Notes: a model not told the origin generated them from the letters alone. DNA of 42,432 bases from JAILZP01 sp037444185 (GCA_037444185.1 JBBIMW010000018.1:1-42432); one strand, 5' to 3'. Shown: positions 23,681-32,271, numbered from the stretch's first letter. Made by a program: numbers and translations.

Positions 23681-25348
23681 CTAACAGTCTATGGCCTCGT
23701 CGATGCCGCAGCCGGACGGCACCATGGGTGACACATTCTCCGACGGATCCACCATGCAATTGACAATAACCATGCCGGGACTGGACAGCACCTCCGGCAG
23801 CAGCCGGTCCAGCTCCTCACCGTTTTCCACCGTATAGCCCGGCACACCGTACGCCCCCGCCAAGCGGGCGAAGTCCGGCACAAAGCTGAAGTTGGTGGCC
23901 ATGTACCGGCGGTCACAGTAAAACTCCTGCAGCTGTCTGACCATTCCCAGGCTGCCGTTGTTCAACACGAATATTTTCAGCGGCAATTTCTGGTCCACCG
24001 CCGTGGCCAACTCCTGAACCGTCATCTGGAAGCTGCCGTCGCCGGTAACCAGAATCACCAGGCGGTCCGGCAGCCCGATCTGGGCGCCCACCGCCGCCGG
24101 CAGCCCGAAGCCCATGGTGCCGAGTCCGCCGGAGGAAATAAGGGTACCCGGCTGCCTGAAGCGGAAAAACTGGGCCACCCACATCTGGTGCTGGCCCACA
24201 TCGGTGGCCACCACCGCGTCTCCCCGGGTATGACGGCACAGCTTTTCAATTACGGCCTGGGGTTTCAGGCCTCCTTCCCTGGCATAGGTCAGGGGATACT
24301 GTTCTTTCCACTGCCTTATCTGTTCCAGCCACCGGGATCTGTCCTTCTTTTTCAATTGGGCCAGCATGGCTTTCATCACTTGCCTTACATCCCCCACTAT
24401 GGGCACATGCACCCTGACATTTTTTCCTATTTCCGCCGGGTCTATGTCCACATGAATCACCTCGGCACGGGGCGCAAAGCCGGTTATCTTTCCGGTTACA
24501 CGATCGTCGAAGCGGGCGCCCAGGGCGATCAAAAGATCGCAGTGGGTGACCGCCAGGTTGGCGTAGCGGGTCCCGTGCAGCCCCAACATGCCCAGAAACA
24601 GCGGGTGGTCCCCCGGAAAACCGGACAGGCCCATGAAGGTGTTGGTCACCGGGGCGGAAAGAATCTCCGCCATCTCCAGCAGTTCCCCGGTGGCCCTGGC
24701 ATTCAGTATACCCCCTCCGGCGTAAATGACTGGCCTTTCAGCCTTCATCATCAGCCCTGCGGCCTCCAGCACCTTTGTGCGGTGCCCGCTGTAATTGGGC
24801 TTGTATCCCCTCAATTTTATAGTCCTTGGATACTCAAAATCTATGGTTTCCATCGCCACATCCCTGGGCAAATCCAGCAGCACCGGGCCGGGCCTGCCCG
24901 TGGAAGCGATGTGAAAGGCGCTTTTGATTACGGAGGGGACCTTCTTCGGGTCCTTAACCAGATAATTATGTTTGGTGATGGGCATGGTTATTCCTGTGAT
25001 ATCCACTTCCTGAAAGGAGTCTGTGCCCACCTGTCCGGTGGATACCTGGCCGGTTATCAGCACCAGCGGTATTGAATCCATGTAAGCGTTGGCTATGCCG
25101 GTGACCAGATTGGTGGCCCCCGGTCCTGATGTGGCCATCACCACCCCCACCCTGCCGGTGGCCCGGGCATAGGCGTCCGCCGCGTGAACCGCCCCCTGCT
25201 CGTGCCGCACCAAAACGTGCTTTATGTTTCCGGATCTGCACAGAGCATCGTACGCAGGGAGGATGGCACCGCCGGGGTAACCGAAAATCACCTCTACACC
25301 TTCCAGTTCCAGGCAGCGGATCACGGCCTGCGCTACAGTCATTTCCAT
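23681..25348 (-). CDS. ilvB: Second acetolactate synthase large subunit, with Leu at the Trp selectivity site
   Basis: 555 residues of the AHAS family with the thiamine-diphosphate glutamate Glu50 (RHEQGA), the magnesium/ThDP motif GDGSFQMT (436-443), DITGITMPITKHN and GARFDDRVTGK. It parallels the upstream copy throughout. At residue 473 it has Leu (GMVRQLQEF) where the upstream copy and E. coli AHAS II have Trp (RQWQ). That Trp governs preference for 2-ketobutyrate, and its change to Leu gives herbicide resistance in plants. The enzyme may therefore favour pyruvate condensation (valine and leucine). It sits where ilvC is usually found, and shares the single ilvN. The ATG follows GGGGAGG. 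Confidence 0.93.
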   Translation of the reverse strand: MEMTVAQAVIRCLELEGVEVIFGYPGGAILPAYDALCRSGNIKHVLVRHEQGAVHAADAYARATGRVGVVMATSGPGATNLVTGIANAYMDSIPLVLITGQVSTGQVGTDSFQEVDITGITMPITKHNYLVKDPKKVPSVIKSAFHIASTGRPGPVLLDLPRDVAMETIDFEYPRTIKLRGYKPNYSGHRTKVLEAAGLMMKAERPVIYAGGGILNARATGELLEMAEILSAPVTNTFMGLSGFPGDHPLFLGMLGLHGTRYANLAVTHCDLLIALGARFDDRVTGKITGFAPRAEVIHVDIDPAEIGKNVRVHVPIVGDVRQVMKAMLAQLKKKDRSRWLEQIRQWKEQYPLTYAREGGLKPQAVIEKLCRHTRGDAVVATDVGQHQMWVAQFFRFRQPGTLISSGGLGTMGFGLPAAVGAQIGLPDRLVILVTGDGSFQMTVQELATAVDQKLPLKIFVLNNGSLGMVRQLQEFYCDRRYMATNFSFVPDFARLAGAYGVPGYTVENGEELDRLLPEVLSSPGMVIVNCMVDPSENVSPMVPSGCGIDEAIDC

Positions 25349-25400
25349 AGCCAGTCAACCTCCCCATGAATTCTCAAGAATAAATAAAGTTTGAACCGCT

Positions 25401-25913
25401 CTAATCGTCATCCTTCTTGTCATCCAAAGCGGTGAACCTGTTCCCCCTGAGCATGGCAATTTTGCCGGTGCGCACCAGTTCCTTGATCCCGTAAGGGCGG
25501 AGTGATTCCTCAAAGGCGCTGACCTTGGCCTCGTTGCCGGTACATTCCACAGTAACGGTCTTGCGCCCAAGATCCACGATCCTGGCCCTGAATACGTCGG
25601 CCACCTGCATCACTTCTCCCCGGCGGGCGGGATCACAGCTCACCTTGATTAGTACCAGCTCCCGGTCGACGTATTCTTCCGGCGTTATATCGTTTATTTT
25701 TATCACGTCCACCAGCTTGTGAAGCTGCTTGGTCACCTGCTCCAGCACCCTGTCGTCCCCTTCCACCACAATGGTCATTCTGGAGACATCGGGCCTCTCC
25801 GCCCTTCCCACCGCCAGACTGTCTATGTTGAAGCCGCGGCGGCTGAAGAGCCCGGCCACCCGGGCCAACACCCCGGGATTGTTTTCCACCAGGACCGCTA
25901 GGGTGTGCCGCAT
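25401..25913 (-). CDS. ilvN: Acetolactate synthase small (regulatory) subunit
   Basis: 170 residues: an N-terminal ACT domain (MRHTLAVLVENNPGVLARVAGLFSRR... NIDSL) that binds valine in the family, and a C-terminal ALS_ss domain (VDRELVLIKVSC to about 160). It activates and gives feedback control to the catalytic subunit. Only one copy is present between two large-subunit genes, so it may serve both. The ATG at 25913 has GGAGG 8 bases upstream; the in-frame GTG/ATG further up at 25928 is within that site. It ends in an acidic DDKKDDD tail. Confidence 0.96.
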   Translation of the reverse strand: MRHTLAVLVENNPGVLARVAGLFSRRGFNIDSLAVGRAERPDVSRMTIVVEGDDRVLEQVTKQLHKLVDVIKINDITPEEYVDRELVLIKVSCDPARRGEVMQVADVFRARIVDLGRKTVTVECTGNEAKVSAFEESLRPYGIKELVRTGKIAMLRGNRFTALDDKKDDD

Positions 25914-25928
25914 TATACCAACCTCCAT

Positions 25929-27587
25929 TTATCCGATCATTTTATCCAGGGGCTGTCCCGGAGGAACCATAGGAAGCACATTCTCCTCCCTCTCAATGAT
26001 GAAGTCCAGCATCACCGGCCTATTGTCCCGCACGGCCTCCTCCAGGGCGGGCCTGAGCTCCGCCCCCTTGGTCACCCTCATCCCTGCGGCCCCGTACGCC
26101 TCGGCCAACTTTACGAAGTCCGGGTTATTCAATTCGGTCTGGGAATAGCGGCGGTTATAGAAAAGCTCCTGCCACTGCCTCACCATGCCCAGGAAGCCGT
26201 TGTTCAAAACGGCCACGTTCACCGGCAGCCCATAATTAACCGCCGTGGTCATTTCCTGTATGTTCATCTGTATGCTGCCGTCCCCGGCTATATCGAAGAC
26301 CACTTCGTCCGGGCAGGCCACCTGCACTCCGATGGCGGCCGGAAAACCGTAGCCCATGGTGCCGAGCCCGCCGGAGGAAATGAAGGACCTGGGCCGGGTG
26401 TATGTGTAATAGTGGGCCGCCCACATCTGGTGCTGTCCCACCTCGGTGGTTATCCTGGCCTGGCCTCCGGTAACGTTGTATATTTCCCTGATCACCCGCT
26501 GGGGCTTGAGACTGCCGTTTTCCTGGTAGCTTATGGGATACTCCCTTTTCCAGTACTCTATTTTTTCCTGCCAGGCCGTTGGGATTTTGGCTTCGAGCCT
26601 GGGCAGCAGCTGGCGCAGCACCACCTTCACGTCCCCCACGATGGGGATGTTCACCCTGACATTTTTGCCTATTTCAGCCGGGTCTATATCTATGTGGATG
26701 ATGGTGGCCCCCGGGGCGAACTCGTCGAACTTGCCCGCCACCCGGTCGTCAAAGCGGGCCCCCACCGCAATCACCAGGTCCGCTTCGCACACCGCGTAGT
26801 TGGCGTACTTGCTGCCGTGCATACCCAGCATGCCCAGAAAGAGGGGATGGTCCCCCGGGAACCCCCCCAGCCCCATCAGGGTTACGGTTACCGGCGCCAC
26901 CAGCAGCTCAGCAAGCTGCTTCAGCTCCATGTGGGCTCCGGAATTGACCACTCCGCCCCCGGCATATATCAGCGGACGCTCTGAAGCCATAATGGCCGCG
27001 GCAGCTTTGTTCAGCTGTTCACCGGTGGCCTCCACCACCGGCCGGTATCCCGGCAGATTGATGGGGCCCGGGTCCTCGTACTCCAACTGCCCGCCGGAAA
27101 TATCCCTGGGGATGTCAATCAGCACCGGGCCCGGACGGCCGGTGCTGGCAATGTGGAAGGCCTCCCTGACAGTCCTGGCCAAGTCCCTGACGTCCTTGAC
27201 AATATAATTGTGTTTGGTTATAGGCAGGGTTATGCCGGTAATGTCAGCCTCCTGGAAAGAGTCCCTGCCCAGCAAAGCCGAAGGCACCTGGCCGGTGATG
27301 GCCACCATGGGCACCGAATCCATATAGGCATTGGCAATGCCGGTGACCAGATTGGTGGCCCCGGGTCCCGAGGTGGCCAGGCACACGCCGGGCTTTCCCG
27401 AGGCCCTGGCGTACCCGTCGGCGGCGTGGGCCGCCCCCTGCTCGTGCCTGGTCAGCACATGATTTATATTTGCGTCGTAAAGGGCGTCATAGATGGGCAG
27501 CACGGCACCCCCGGGATAGCCGAAAATGGTGTCCACACCCTGTTCCATAAGCCCCTGAACCAGTACCTGCGCCCCGCTTTTTTTCAC
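25929..27587 (-). CDS. ilvB: Acetolactate synthase large subunit (canonical copy)
   Basis: 552 residues with RHEQGA (catalytic Glu49), SGPGATNLVTGIA, DITGITLPITKHN, GFPGDHPLFLGMLGMHG, GARFDDRVAGK and the ThDP motif GDGSIQMN. Trp472 in GMVRQWQELF is the residue that favours 2-ketobutyrate as second substrate, so this copy should serve isoleucine as well as valine. It lies 19 bases after ilvD and 15 bases before ilvN, the usual ilvD-ilvB-ilvN arrangement. The GTG start at 27587 has GGGGTG/ACGGAG just upstream. Confidence 0.96.
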   Translation of the reverse strand: MKKSGAQVLVQGLMEQGVDTIFGYPGGAVLPIYDALYDANINHVLTRHEQGAAHAADGYARASGKPGVCLATSGPGATNLVTGIANAYMDSVPMVAITGQVPSALLGRDSFQEADITGITLPITKHNYIVKDVRDLARTVREAFHIASTGRPGPVLIDIPRDISGGQLEYEDPGPINLPGYRPVVEATGEQLNKAAAAIMASERPLIYAGGGVVNSGAHMELKQLAELLVAPVTVTLMGLGGFPGDHPLFLGMLGMHGSKYANYAVCEADLVIAVGARFDDRVAGKFDEFAPGATIIHIDIDPAEIGKNVRVNIPIVGDVKVVLRQLLPRLEAKIPTAWQEKIEYWKREYPISYQENGSLKPQRVIREIYNVTGGQARITTEVGQHQMWAAHYYTYTRPRSFISSGGLGTMGYGFPAAIGVQVACPDEVVFDIAGDGSIQMNIQEMTTAVNYGLPVNVAVLNNGFLGMVRQWQELFYNRRYSQTELNNPDFVKLAEAYGAAGMRVTKGAELRPALEEAVRDNRPVMLDFIIEREENVLPMVPPGQPLDKMIG

Positions 27588-27606
27588 TCTCCGTCACCCC
27601 GCACAT

Positions 27607-29271
27607 TTAATCCTTTTTGAGCACGGCCCCGGTGCTGGCCGATGTCACCAGTCCGGCGTAGCGGACCAGGTATCCCTTTTTCACCTTGGGCTCCGGACGC
27701 TTCCAGTCCTTCATCCGGGCCTCCAGCTCGGAAACGCCCAGTCTCACATTGATGGAGTTACCCGGAATGTCGATGTCGATGATGTCCCCTTCCCTGACTG
27801 CGGCAATGGGCCCGCCGTCTGCGGCCTCCGGGGACACATGCCCGATGGACGCCCCCCTGGTGGCGCCGGAGAACCTGCCGTCGGTGATCAGCGCCACGTC
27901 CCTGTCCAGCCCCATACCCATCACCGTGGCGGTGGGAGTCAACATCTCCCTCATGCCGGGACCTCCTCTGGGTCCCTCGTAACGGATAACGATCACATCA
28001 CCTTTATTGATCATGCCTCCGTTCAGCGCGCCCACGGCCTCCTCCTCGGAGTCGAACACCCTGGCCGGACCGCTGTATACCAGCATTTCCGGGTCAACCC
28101 CGGCCTTTTTGACCACCGCCCCGCCGGGGGCCAGATTGCCCCGCAGTATGGCGATACCGCCGCTGGGGCTGTACGGATCCTCTACGCTGCGGATGACTTC
28201 GGGCCTTTGTACCGCCCGGCCGTCCATAATCTCCCCCGCCGTCCGGCCCGCGACCGTGGGCAGGCCAAGGTGCAACAGATTCTTTTTGGACAGCTCCGCC
28301 ATTACGGCGGGAATGCCGCCCGCCTCGTCCAGATCCTGGATAAAATGGGGTCCCATGGGGCTCAGCCTGCACAAATTGGGGGTTTTCTCACTGATCCGGT
28401 TGATCATGTCAAGGTTTATTTCCAGGCCGGCCTCGTAGGCGATGGCCGGCAGGTGCAGCACTGTGTTGGTGGAACAGCCCAGGGCCATATCCACCGTCAG
28501 ACCATTTTCAAAAGCCCTCCCGGTCAAAATCCCGGAGGGACGCAAGTCCTCCCTCACCAGTTCCACCGCCCTGATCCCGGACAACTTGGCCAGCCTCAGC
28601 CGGGCGGAGGAAACCGCCGGAATGGTGCCGTTGCCCGGCAGGGCCATACCCATCGCCTCGGTAAGGCAATTCATGGAATTGGCGGTAAACATTCCGGCGC
28701 AGGATCCGCAGCCGGGGCAGGTGGAGTCCTCCATCTCACGGAGATCCTCCGGGCTCATCCTGCCGGCCCTCACCCTGCCCACCGCCTCGAAAATATTGCT
28801 CAAAGACACGCTTTGACCCCGGAACCGGCCCGCCAACATGGGGCCGCCGCTGACCACAATGGCCGGAATATCAATTCTGGCCGCCGCCATCAGCATGCCG
28901 GGCACCACTTTATCACAGGCGGTCACCAGCACCAGCCCGTCAAATTGATGGGCCTCGGCCATGGCCTCGATGGAATCGGCGATAAGCTCCCTGCTGGGCA
29001 GGGAATACATCATGCCGCTGTGGTTCATGGCGATGCCGTCGCATACGGCTATGGCCGGAAACACCGCCGGGGTTCCCCCGGCCATTCTGACGCCTGCCTT
29101 CACGGCGCCGGTAATATCATTCAGGTGCATGTGACCGGGCACTATTTCATTAAAGGAGTTCACCACCCCGATCAATGGCCTTTCCAGCTCCTGGTCTATA
29201 AAACCCAAGGCCCGCAGCAAAGAACGGTGAGGAGCCTTCTCGACACCCCTCTTGATTGCATCACTGCGCAT
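27607..29271 (-). CDS. ilvD: Dihydroxy-acid dehydratase
   Basis: 554 residues. Iron-sulfur cluster ligands are in TACDKVVPGM and in the STCPGCGSCAGMFTANSMNCL region (split here as STCPGCGSCAGMF and TANSMNCL). TDGRFSGATRG and GHVSPEA near residue 470 are typical of the family. It dehydrates dihydroxyisovalerate and dihydroxymethylvalerate, the penultimate step to valine and isoleucine. It is the first gene of the operon behind a T-box leader. The ATG at 29271 follows GAGGTGATGTA. The product needed by IlvD is made by IlvC, which is not encoded in this window. Confidence 0.96.
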   Translation of the reverse strand: MRSDAIKRGVEKAPHRSLLRALGFIDQELERPLIGVVNSFNEIVPGHMHLNDITGAVKAGVRMAGGTPAVFPAIAVCDGIAMNHSGMMYSLPSRELIADSIEAMAEAHQFDGLVLVTACDKVVPGMLMAAARIDIPAIVVSGGPMLAGRFRGQSVSLSNIFEAVGRVRAGRMSPEDLREMEDSTCPGCGSCAGMFTANSMNCLTEAMGMALPGNGTIPAVSSARLRLAKLSGIRAVELVREDLRPSGILTGRAFENGLTVDMALGCSTNTVLHLPAIAYEAGLEINLDMINRISEKTPNLCRLSPMGPHFIQDLDEAGGIPAVMAELSKKNLLHLGLPTVAGRTAGEIMDGRAVQRPEVIRSVEDPYSPSGGIAILRGNLAPGGAVVKKAGVDPEMLVYSGPARVFDSEEEAVGALNGGMINKGDVIVIRYEGPRGGPGMREMLTPTATVMGMGLDRDVALITDGRFSGATRGASIGHVSPEAADGGPIAAVREGDIIDIDIPGNSINVRLGVSELEARMKDWKRPEPKVKKGYLVRYAGLVTSASTGAVLKKD

Positions 29272-29489
29272 TACATCACCTCATTTGTTAATAGATTCGC
29301 CAAAAATCAATAAAAAAGACCCTTGTTAAATATGCGGGCCTTATCCGCCAGGGCCTTCCTTCCCGGTTTAACCCATCCGCCGGACTTTTGCCACCCGGCC
29401 GGACCTCCTCATTGGCCACACCCGGGCGCTGTTCCCCCCTTCACCCGCTCTCCGGTTTTGAGTCGCAAAACAATGTCTGCCATAAACAG

Positions 29490-29785
29490 TTAAACCCCCC
29501 GCCCGGCAGCCGGTTATTACTGCCAGGGACGAGAGGTCACTCACGCGGTACCACCCTGATTGCCCCCCGCCTCGCGGCGGAAAGCCTCTTAACGTGTCCC
29601 CATCAGGACACAGCTTTGATAACGGGTAGTCTAACCCGGCACGGCCTATTCGGAATTAAACCCTTTCAGCCTGCAGCTCCAGGGCGATGCTTTCACCTGT
29701 GACGGCGCCGGTTCTCAGCCAACCCGGCTCTCTGGGGCCTGGCACACGGCTACTTTTTCCCCTTCACAGCCTTTTTCATGGACAG
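29490..29785 (-). ncRNA. T-box riboswitch leader of the ilv-leu operon, probable isoleucine specifier
   Basis: On the minus strand, the T-box sequence AGGGTGGTACCGCG lies at 29544-29557. Upstream are stem I landmarks: GAAGGGGAAAAAGTAG, the distal AGAGAG loop, GGTTGGCTGAGAACC, and a 3' side reading GAAAGC-ATC-G-CCCTGGAGCTGC. ATC (29686-29688) sits where the specifier codon is expected and reads isoleucine. Downstream, CTGGCAG-type arms (29502-29509 with 29520-29527) form a terminator hairpin followed by TTTAACTGTTT. Uncharged tRNA-Ile would favour the antiterminator and let the operon be transcribed. About 215 bases from the terminator to ilvD (29272-29489) contain no clear gene. Confidence 0.92.
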
Positions 29786-29850
29786 ATCGAATGAAGATCC
29801 ACTTATTCTGAGTTCTGCCACCCGGCAGGGCGGCTTTTTTTATGTTTAAC

Positions 29851-29879
29851 AGTATACAGAAACCGGCAATTGGTGTCAA
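29851..29879 (-). promoter_or_regulatory. Promoter of the T-box-ilv-leu operon
   Basis: TTGACA (29874-29879), 17 bases, TATACT (29851-29856) on the minus strand, 60-70 bases upstream of T-box stem I. Only one of twelve positions departs from consensus. A GCC(A)CCC/GGG(C)GGC hairpin flanked by seven A on the minus strand lies just downstream, at the 5' end of the transcript. Confidence 0.85.
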
Positions 29880-29902
29880 GAAAATATTCATTAAATAAAT
29901 AT

Positions 29903-31303
29903 TCAGACTCTGTTAAGCTTTTCAGGCTTCCCGCCCTTTCCCAGCCCGGATCGGAGGATGGCTTCCCGCACCGACTCCGGGGAGGGCCCGGCCAGTGTCC
30001 TCCTAGCCTCTACGCAGCGCTGTATGGAAATATATTCATACACATCCTCCTCCACCAGAGGGCTGAATCTGCCGAACTCCTCCAGGGAGAGCTGTTCCAG
30101 GGACTTCCCGGCCTCCATGCAATACAGCACCGTTTTGCCCACAATCTCGTGGGCCTCCCTGAAAGGCGCCCCCTTCCTCACCAAATAGTCCGCCAAGTCC
30201 GTGGCATTGGTGAACCCCCCCCGGGCGGCCCGGAACATATTTTCTTCCTTCACCCTGACAGTGGCCAACATGGGAATGAACACCTCAAGACACTTTTTGA
30301 CGGTGTCCAGGGCATCGAACAGCGCCTCCTTGTCCTCCTGCATGTCCTTGTTGTAAGCCAGGGGAAGCCCTTTCAGCATGGTCAGGAGAGTAGTCAGATC
30401 ACCGAATACCCTTCCAGCCTTGCCCCGGATCAACTCCGCCACATCCGGGTTCTTCTTCTGGGGCATCATGCTGCTACCGGTGCTGTACTGATCATCCAGC
30501 TCGATAAAGGAAAACTCCCCGCTGGACCAAATTACTATCTCTTCGCAGAATCTGCTCAGGTGCACCATGATCAGCGACGCCACAGCGGTGAACTCCACCG
30601 CGAAGTCCCTGTCGCTGACAGCGTCCAGGCTGTTCCGGGCCAATTCCTCAAAACCCAGCCTTCGGGCCACATACTCCGGGTCCAGGGGAAAGGTGGTTCC
30701 GGCCAGGGCGCCGGCGCCCAAGGGCATCACATTGACCCTGCGGCGGCAGTCCAGAAGCCTCTCCCTGTCCCTGCCGAACATCTGCACGTAGGCCATCAGG
30801 TGATGGGCCAGAGTCACCGGCTGGGCCCGCTGGAGGTGAGTGTACCCGGGCATGATGGTATGGAGGTGCCCTTCGGCCATCTCCGCCAGAACCTCCCTCA
30901 GCCCGTCGATGAGGCCCACAATTTCGCCAATCTGTTCCCGCAGGTACATGCGCATGTCCAGGGCCACCTGGTCGTTTCTGCTTCTGGCGGTGTGGAGCTT
31001 TTTGGCCACCGGGCCGATTTTTTCGGTGAGCATCTGCTCCACATTCATGTGGATATCCTCGGCCTCTACGGAAAATTCAGCCCGGCCACCCTCAATGTCG
31101 GACAGCACCTCCCCGAGGCCGGCCACTATGGCGGCGGCCTCCTCCGGGGTGATGATGCCGGCCCGGCCCAGCATCTCGGCGTGGGCCTTGCTGCCCTCTA
31201 TGTCGTACCGGTACAGCCGGCTGTCGAAGTGTATGGAAGAGTGGAAGTCGTCCACCAGCCCGCTGGTTTTTTTGTTGAACCTGCCACCCCAAAGCTTGGT
31301 CAT
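29903..31303 (-). CDS. argH: Argininosuccinate lyase
   Basis: 466 residues of the fumarase/aspartase superfamily, with TARSRNDQVALD, the substrate loop TIMPGYTHLQRAQPV and the signature GSSMMPQKKNPDVAE containing the catalytic Ser. It splits argininosuccinate to arginine and fumarate. The start is ATG 31303 (MTKLWGGRF), with GGGGGAG 8 bases upstream; the open frame to 31354 is leader. It is cut off from argG by a PilZ gene on the other strand and a bidirectional terminator, and has its own promoter at 31399-31427. Confidence 0.96.
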   Translation of the reverse strand: MTKLWGGRFNKKTSGLVDDFHSSIHFDSRLYRYDIEGSKAHAEMLGRAGIITPEEAAAIVAGLGEVLSDIEGGRAEFSVEAEDIHMNVEQMLTEKIGPVAKKLHTARSRNDQVALDMRMYLREQIGEIVGLIDGLREVLAEMAEGHLHTIMPGYTHLQRAQPVTLAHHLMAYVQMFGRDRERLLDCRRRVNVMPLGAGALAGTTFPLDPEYVARRLGFEELARNSLDAVSDRDFAVEFTAVASLIMVHLSRFCEEIVIWSSGEFSFIELDDQYSTGSSMMPQKKNPDVAELIRGKAGRVFGDLTTLLTMLKGLPLAYNKDMQEDKEALFDALDTVKKCLEVFIPMLATVRVKEENMFRAARGGFTNATDLADYLVRKGAPFREAHEIVGKTVLYCMEAGKSLEQLSLEEFGRFSPLVEEDVYEYISIQRCVEARRTLAGPSPESVREAILRSGLGKGGKPEKLNRV

Positions 31304-31323
31304 ATCAATTGCTCCCCCGTCAC

Positions 31324-31339
31324 CCGGCATTAATGCCGG
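31324..31339. promoter_or_regulatory. Perfect 16-bp palindrome in the argH leader
   Basis: CCGGCATTAATGCCGG is fully self-complementary and lies between the argH promoter and its start codon, about 20 bases before the ATG. It could be an operator or form a hairpin near the ribosome binding site. It does not match the ARG-box consensus. Confidence 0.5.
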
Positions 31340-31398
31340 TTTGTTATTCGACATGAAAAATCGCTGCCAGGGATTTCCGATCGAATAGTGTATAATAT

Positions 31399-31427
31399 AT
31401 AATATTGGCTGACAGAACCTTTTTCAA
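31399..31427 (-). promoter_or_regulatory. Promoter of argH
   Basis: TTGAAA (31422-31427), 17 bases, TATTAT (31399-31404) on the minus strand, about 95 bases upstream of the argH ATG. A TATAAT on the plus strand (31391-31396), a possible -10 for the divergent PilZ gene without a clear -35, overlaps this AT-rich patch. Confidence 0.7.
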
Positions 31428-31527
31428 GCCCGCCTGTGAGAGTTTGCAGCCTCCGTATTCCAGCCGCCCCCAGGAAAAATGTTGCAAGAGCGAGCAGCCG
31501 GATCCCTCCCGGGAAAAAGACGGTTGC

Positions 31528-32208
31528 ATGAAAGGTGCTGTAACAGCCTTGAAGTTGTTCGGATATAAAGTCAAGCAAAGCCAGAAAGCAATCGTCACCC
31601 GGAACGGGAACGGCCACCTCGAATTCGTATCCTCCATAGAAGACATAGACCCCAAGGGCATATACATAACCGTCCCGCTGCACAACCAAGTGCCCATGGA
31701 AGTAAAGCGCGGGGAAAATGTCAACATCAGGATTCCCATGCATTCCTTCGTCATGGAGATCACCGGCCCGGTGTCCTCCTTCAGCATGGACAACATTCCC
31801 CTGCTGGTGATTGAACATCCCGGCGGATACAGAAGGATTCAGCGCCGGAATTCAGTCAGGATGAAGGTGCTGATGGACGTGGAAATAGCCATGCCCCCGG
31901 ATGACACTGCGGAAGAACCGGCTTTCACCAACGCCATGGCCCTGGATATAAGTGCCGGCGGGATGGAGGTGCTGGTGTCCGGCCAATATGAGAAGAACGC
32001 CGTTCTGCTGATAAAATTCGAACTTCCGGTGAACAAAAAAACCATCTATAAATTCCTGGCCAAATCCCAAATCAGGAGGGTGACTCCGGTCACCAACAAA
32101 AAAAACAAGCTGGGCCTCCAGTTCATAAACATGGCCAGGTCCGACGCCGACAAAATATTTCAATTTATTTTTAAATCGACGGCGGAAAAAAATCTATGGA
32201 AAAAATAG
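31528..32208 (+). CDS. PilZ-domain c-di-GMP-binding protein (YcgR-like)
   Basis: 226 residues. The N-terminal half (about 10-95) is a YcgR/PilZN-type beta domain. The PilZ domain (about 100-220) has the c-di-GMP ligands R107-x3-R111 in QRRNSVR and the D-x-S-x2-G motif DISAGG at 140-145. In related bacteria such proteins slow flagella or tune exopolysaccharide; the target here is unknown. The open frame extends to a TTG at 31405, but the probable -10 lies just before that, so ATG 31528 is preferred; its ribosome binding site is weak. It stands alone, on the strand opposite to argG and argH. It ends in a bidirectional terminator. Confidence 0.9.
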   Translation: MKGAVTALKLFGYKVKQSQKAIVTRNGNGHLEFVSSIEDIDPKGIYITVPLHNQVPMEVKRGENVNIRIPMHSFVMEITGPVSSFSMDNIPLLVIEHPGGYRRIQRRNSVRMKVLMDVEIAMPPDDTAEEPAFTNAMALDISAGGMEVLVSGQYEKNAVLLIKFELPVNKKTIYKFLAKSQIRRVTPVTNKKNKLGLQFINMARSDADKIFQFIFKSTAEKNLWKK

Positions 32209-32239
32209 CCCGCCCGGAGGCGGGTTTGTCTGTTTTATT
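32200..32239. terminator. Bidirectional terminator between the PilZ gene and argG
   Basis: CCCGCC (32209-32214), loop CGGA and GGCGGG (32219-32224). On the plus strand it is followed by TTTGTCTGTTTT; on the minus strand by CTATTTTTT. It can stop both the PilZ transcript and the arg operon after argG. Confidence 0.8.
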
Positions 32240-32271
32240 AACAAAATGCAGCCTGATGCAAAGCCCGGCCT

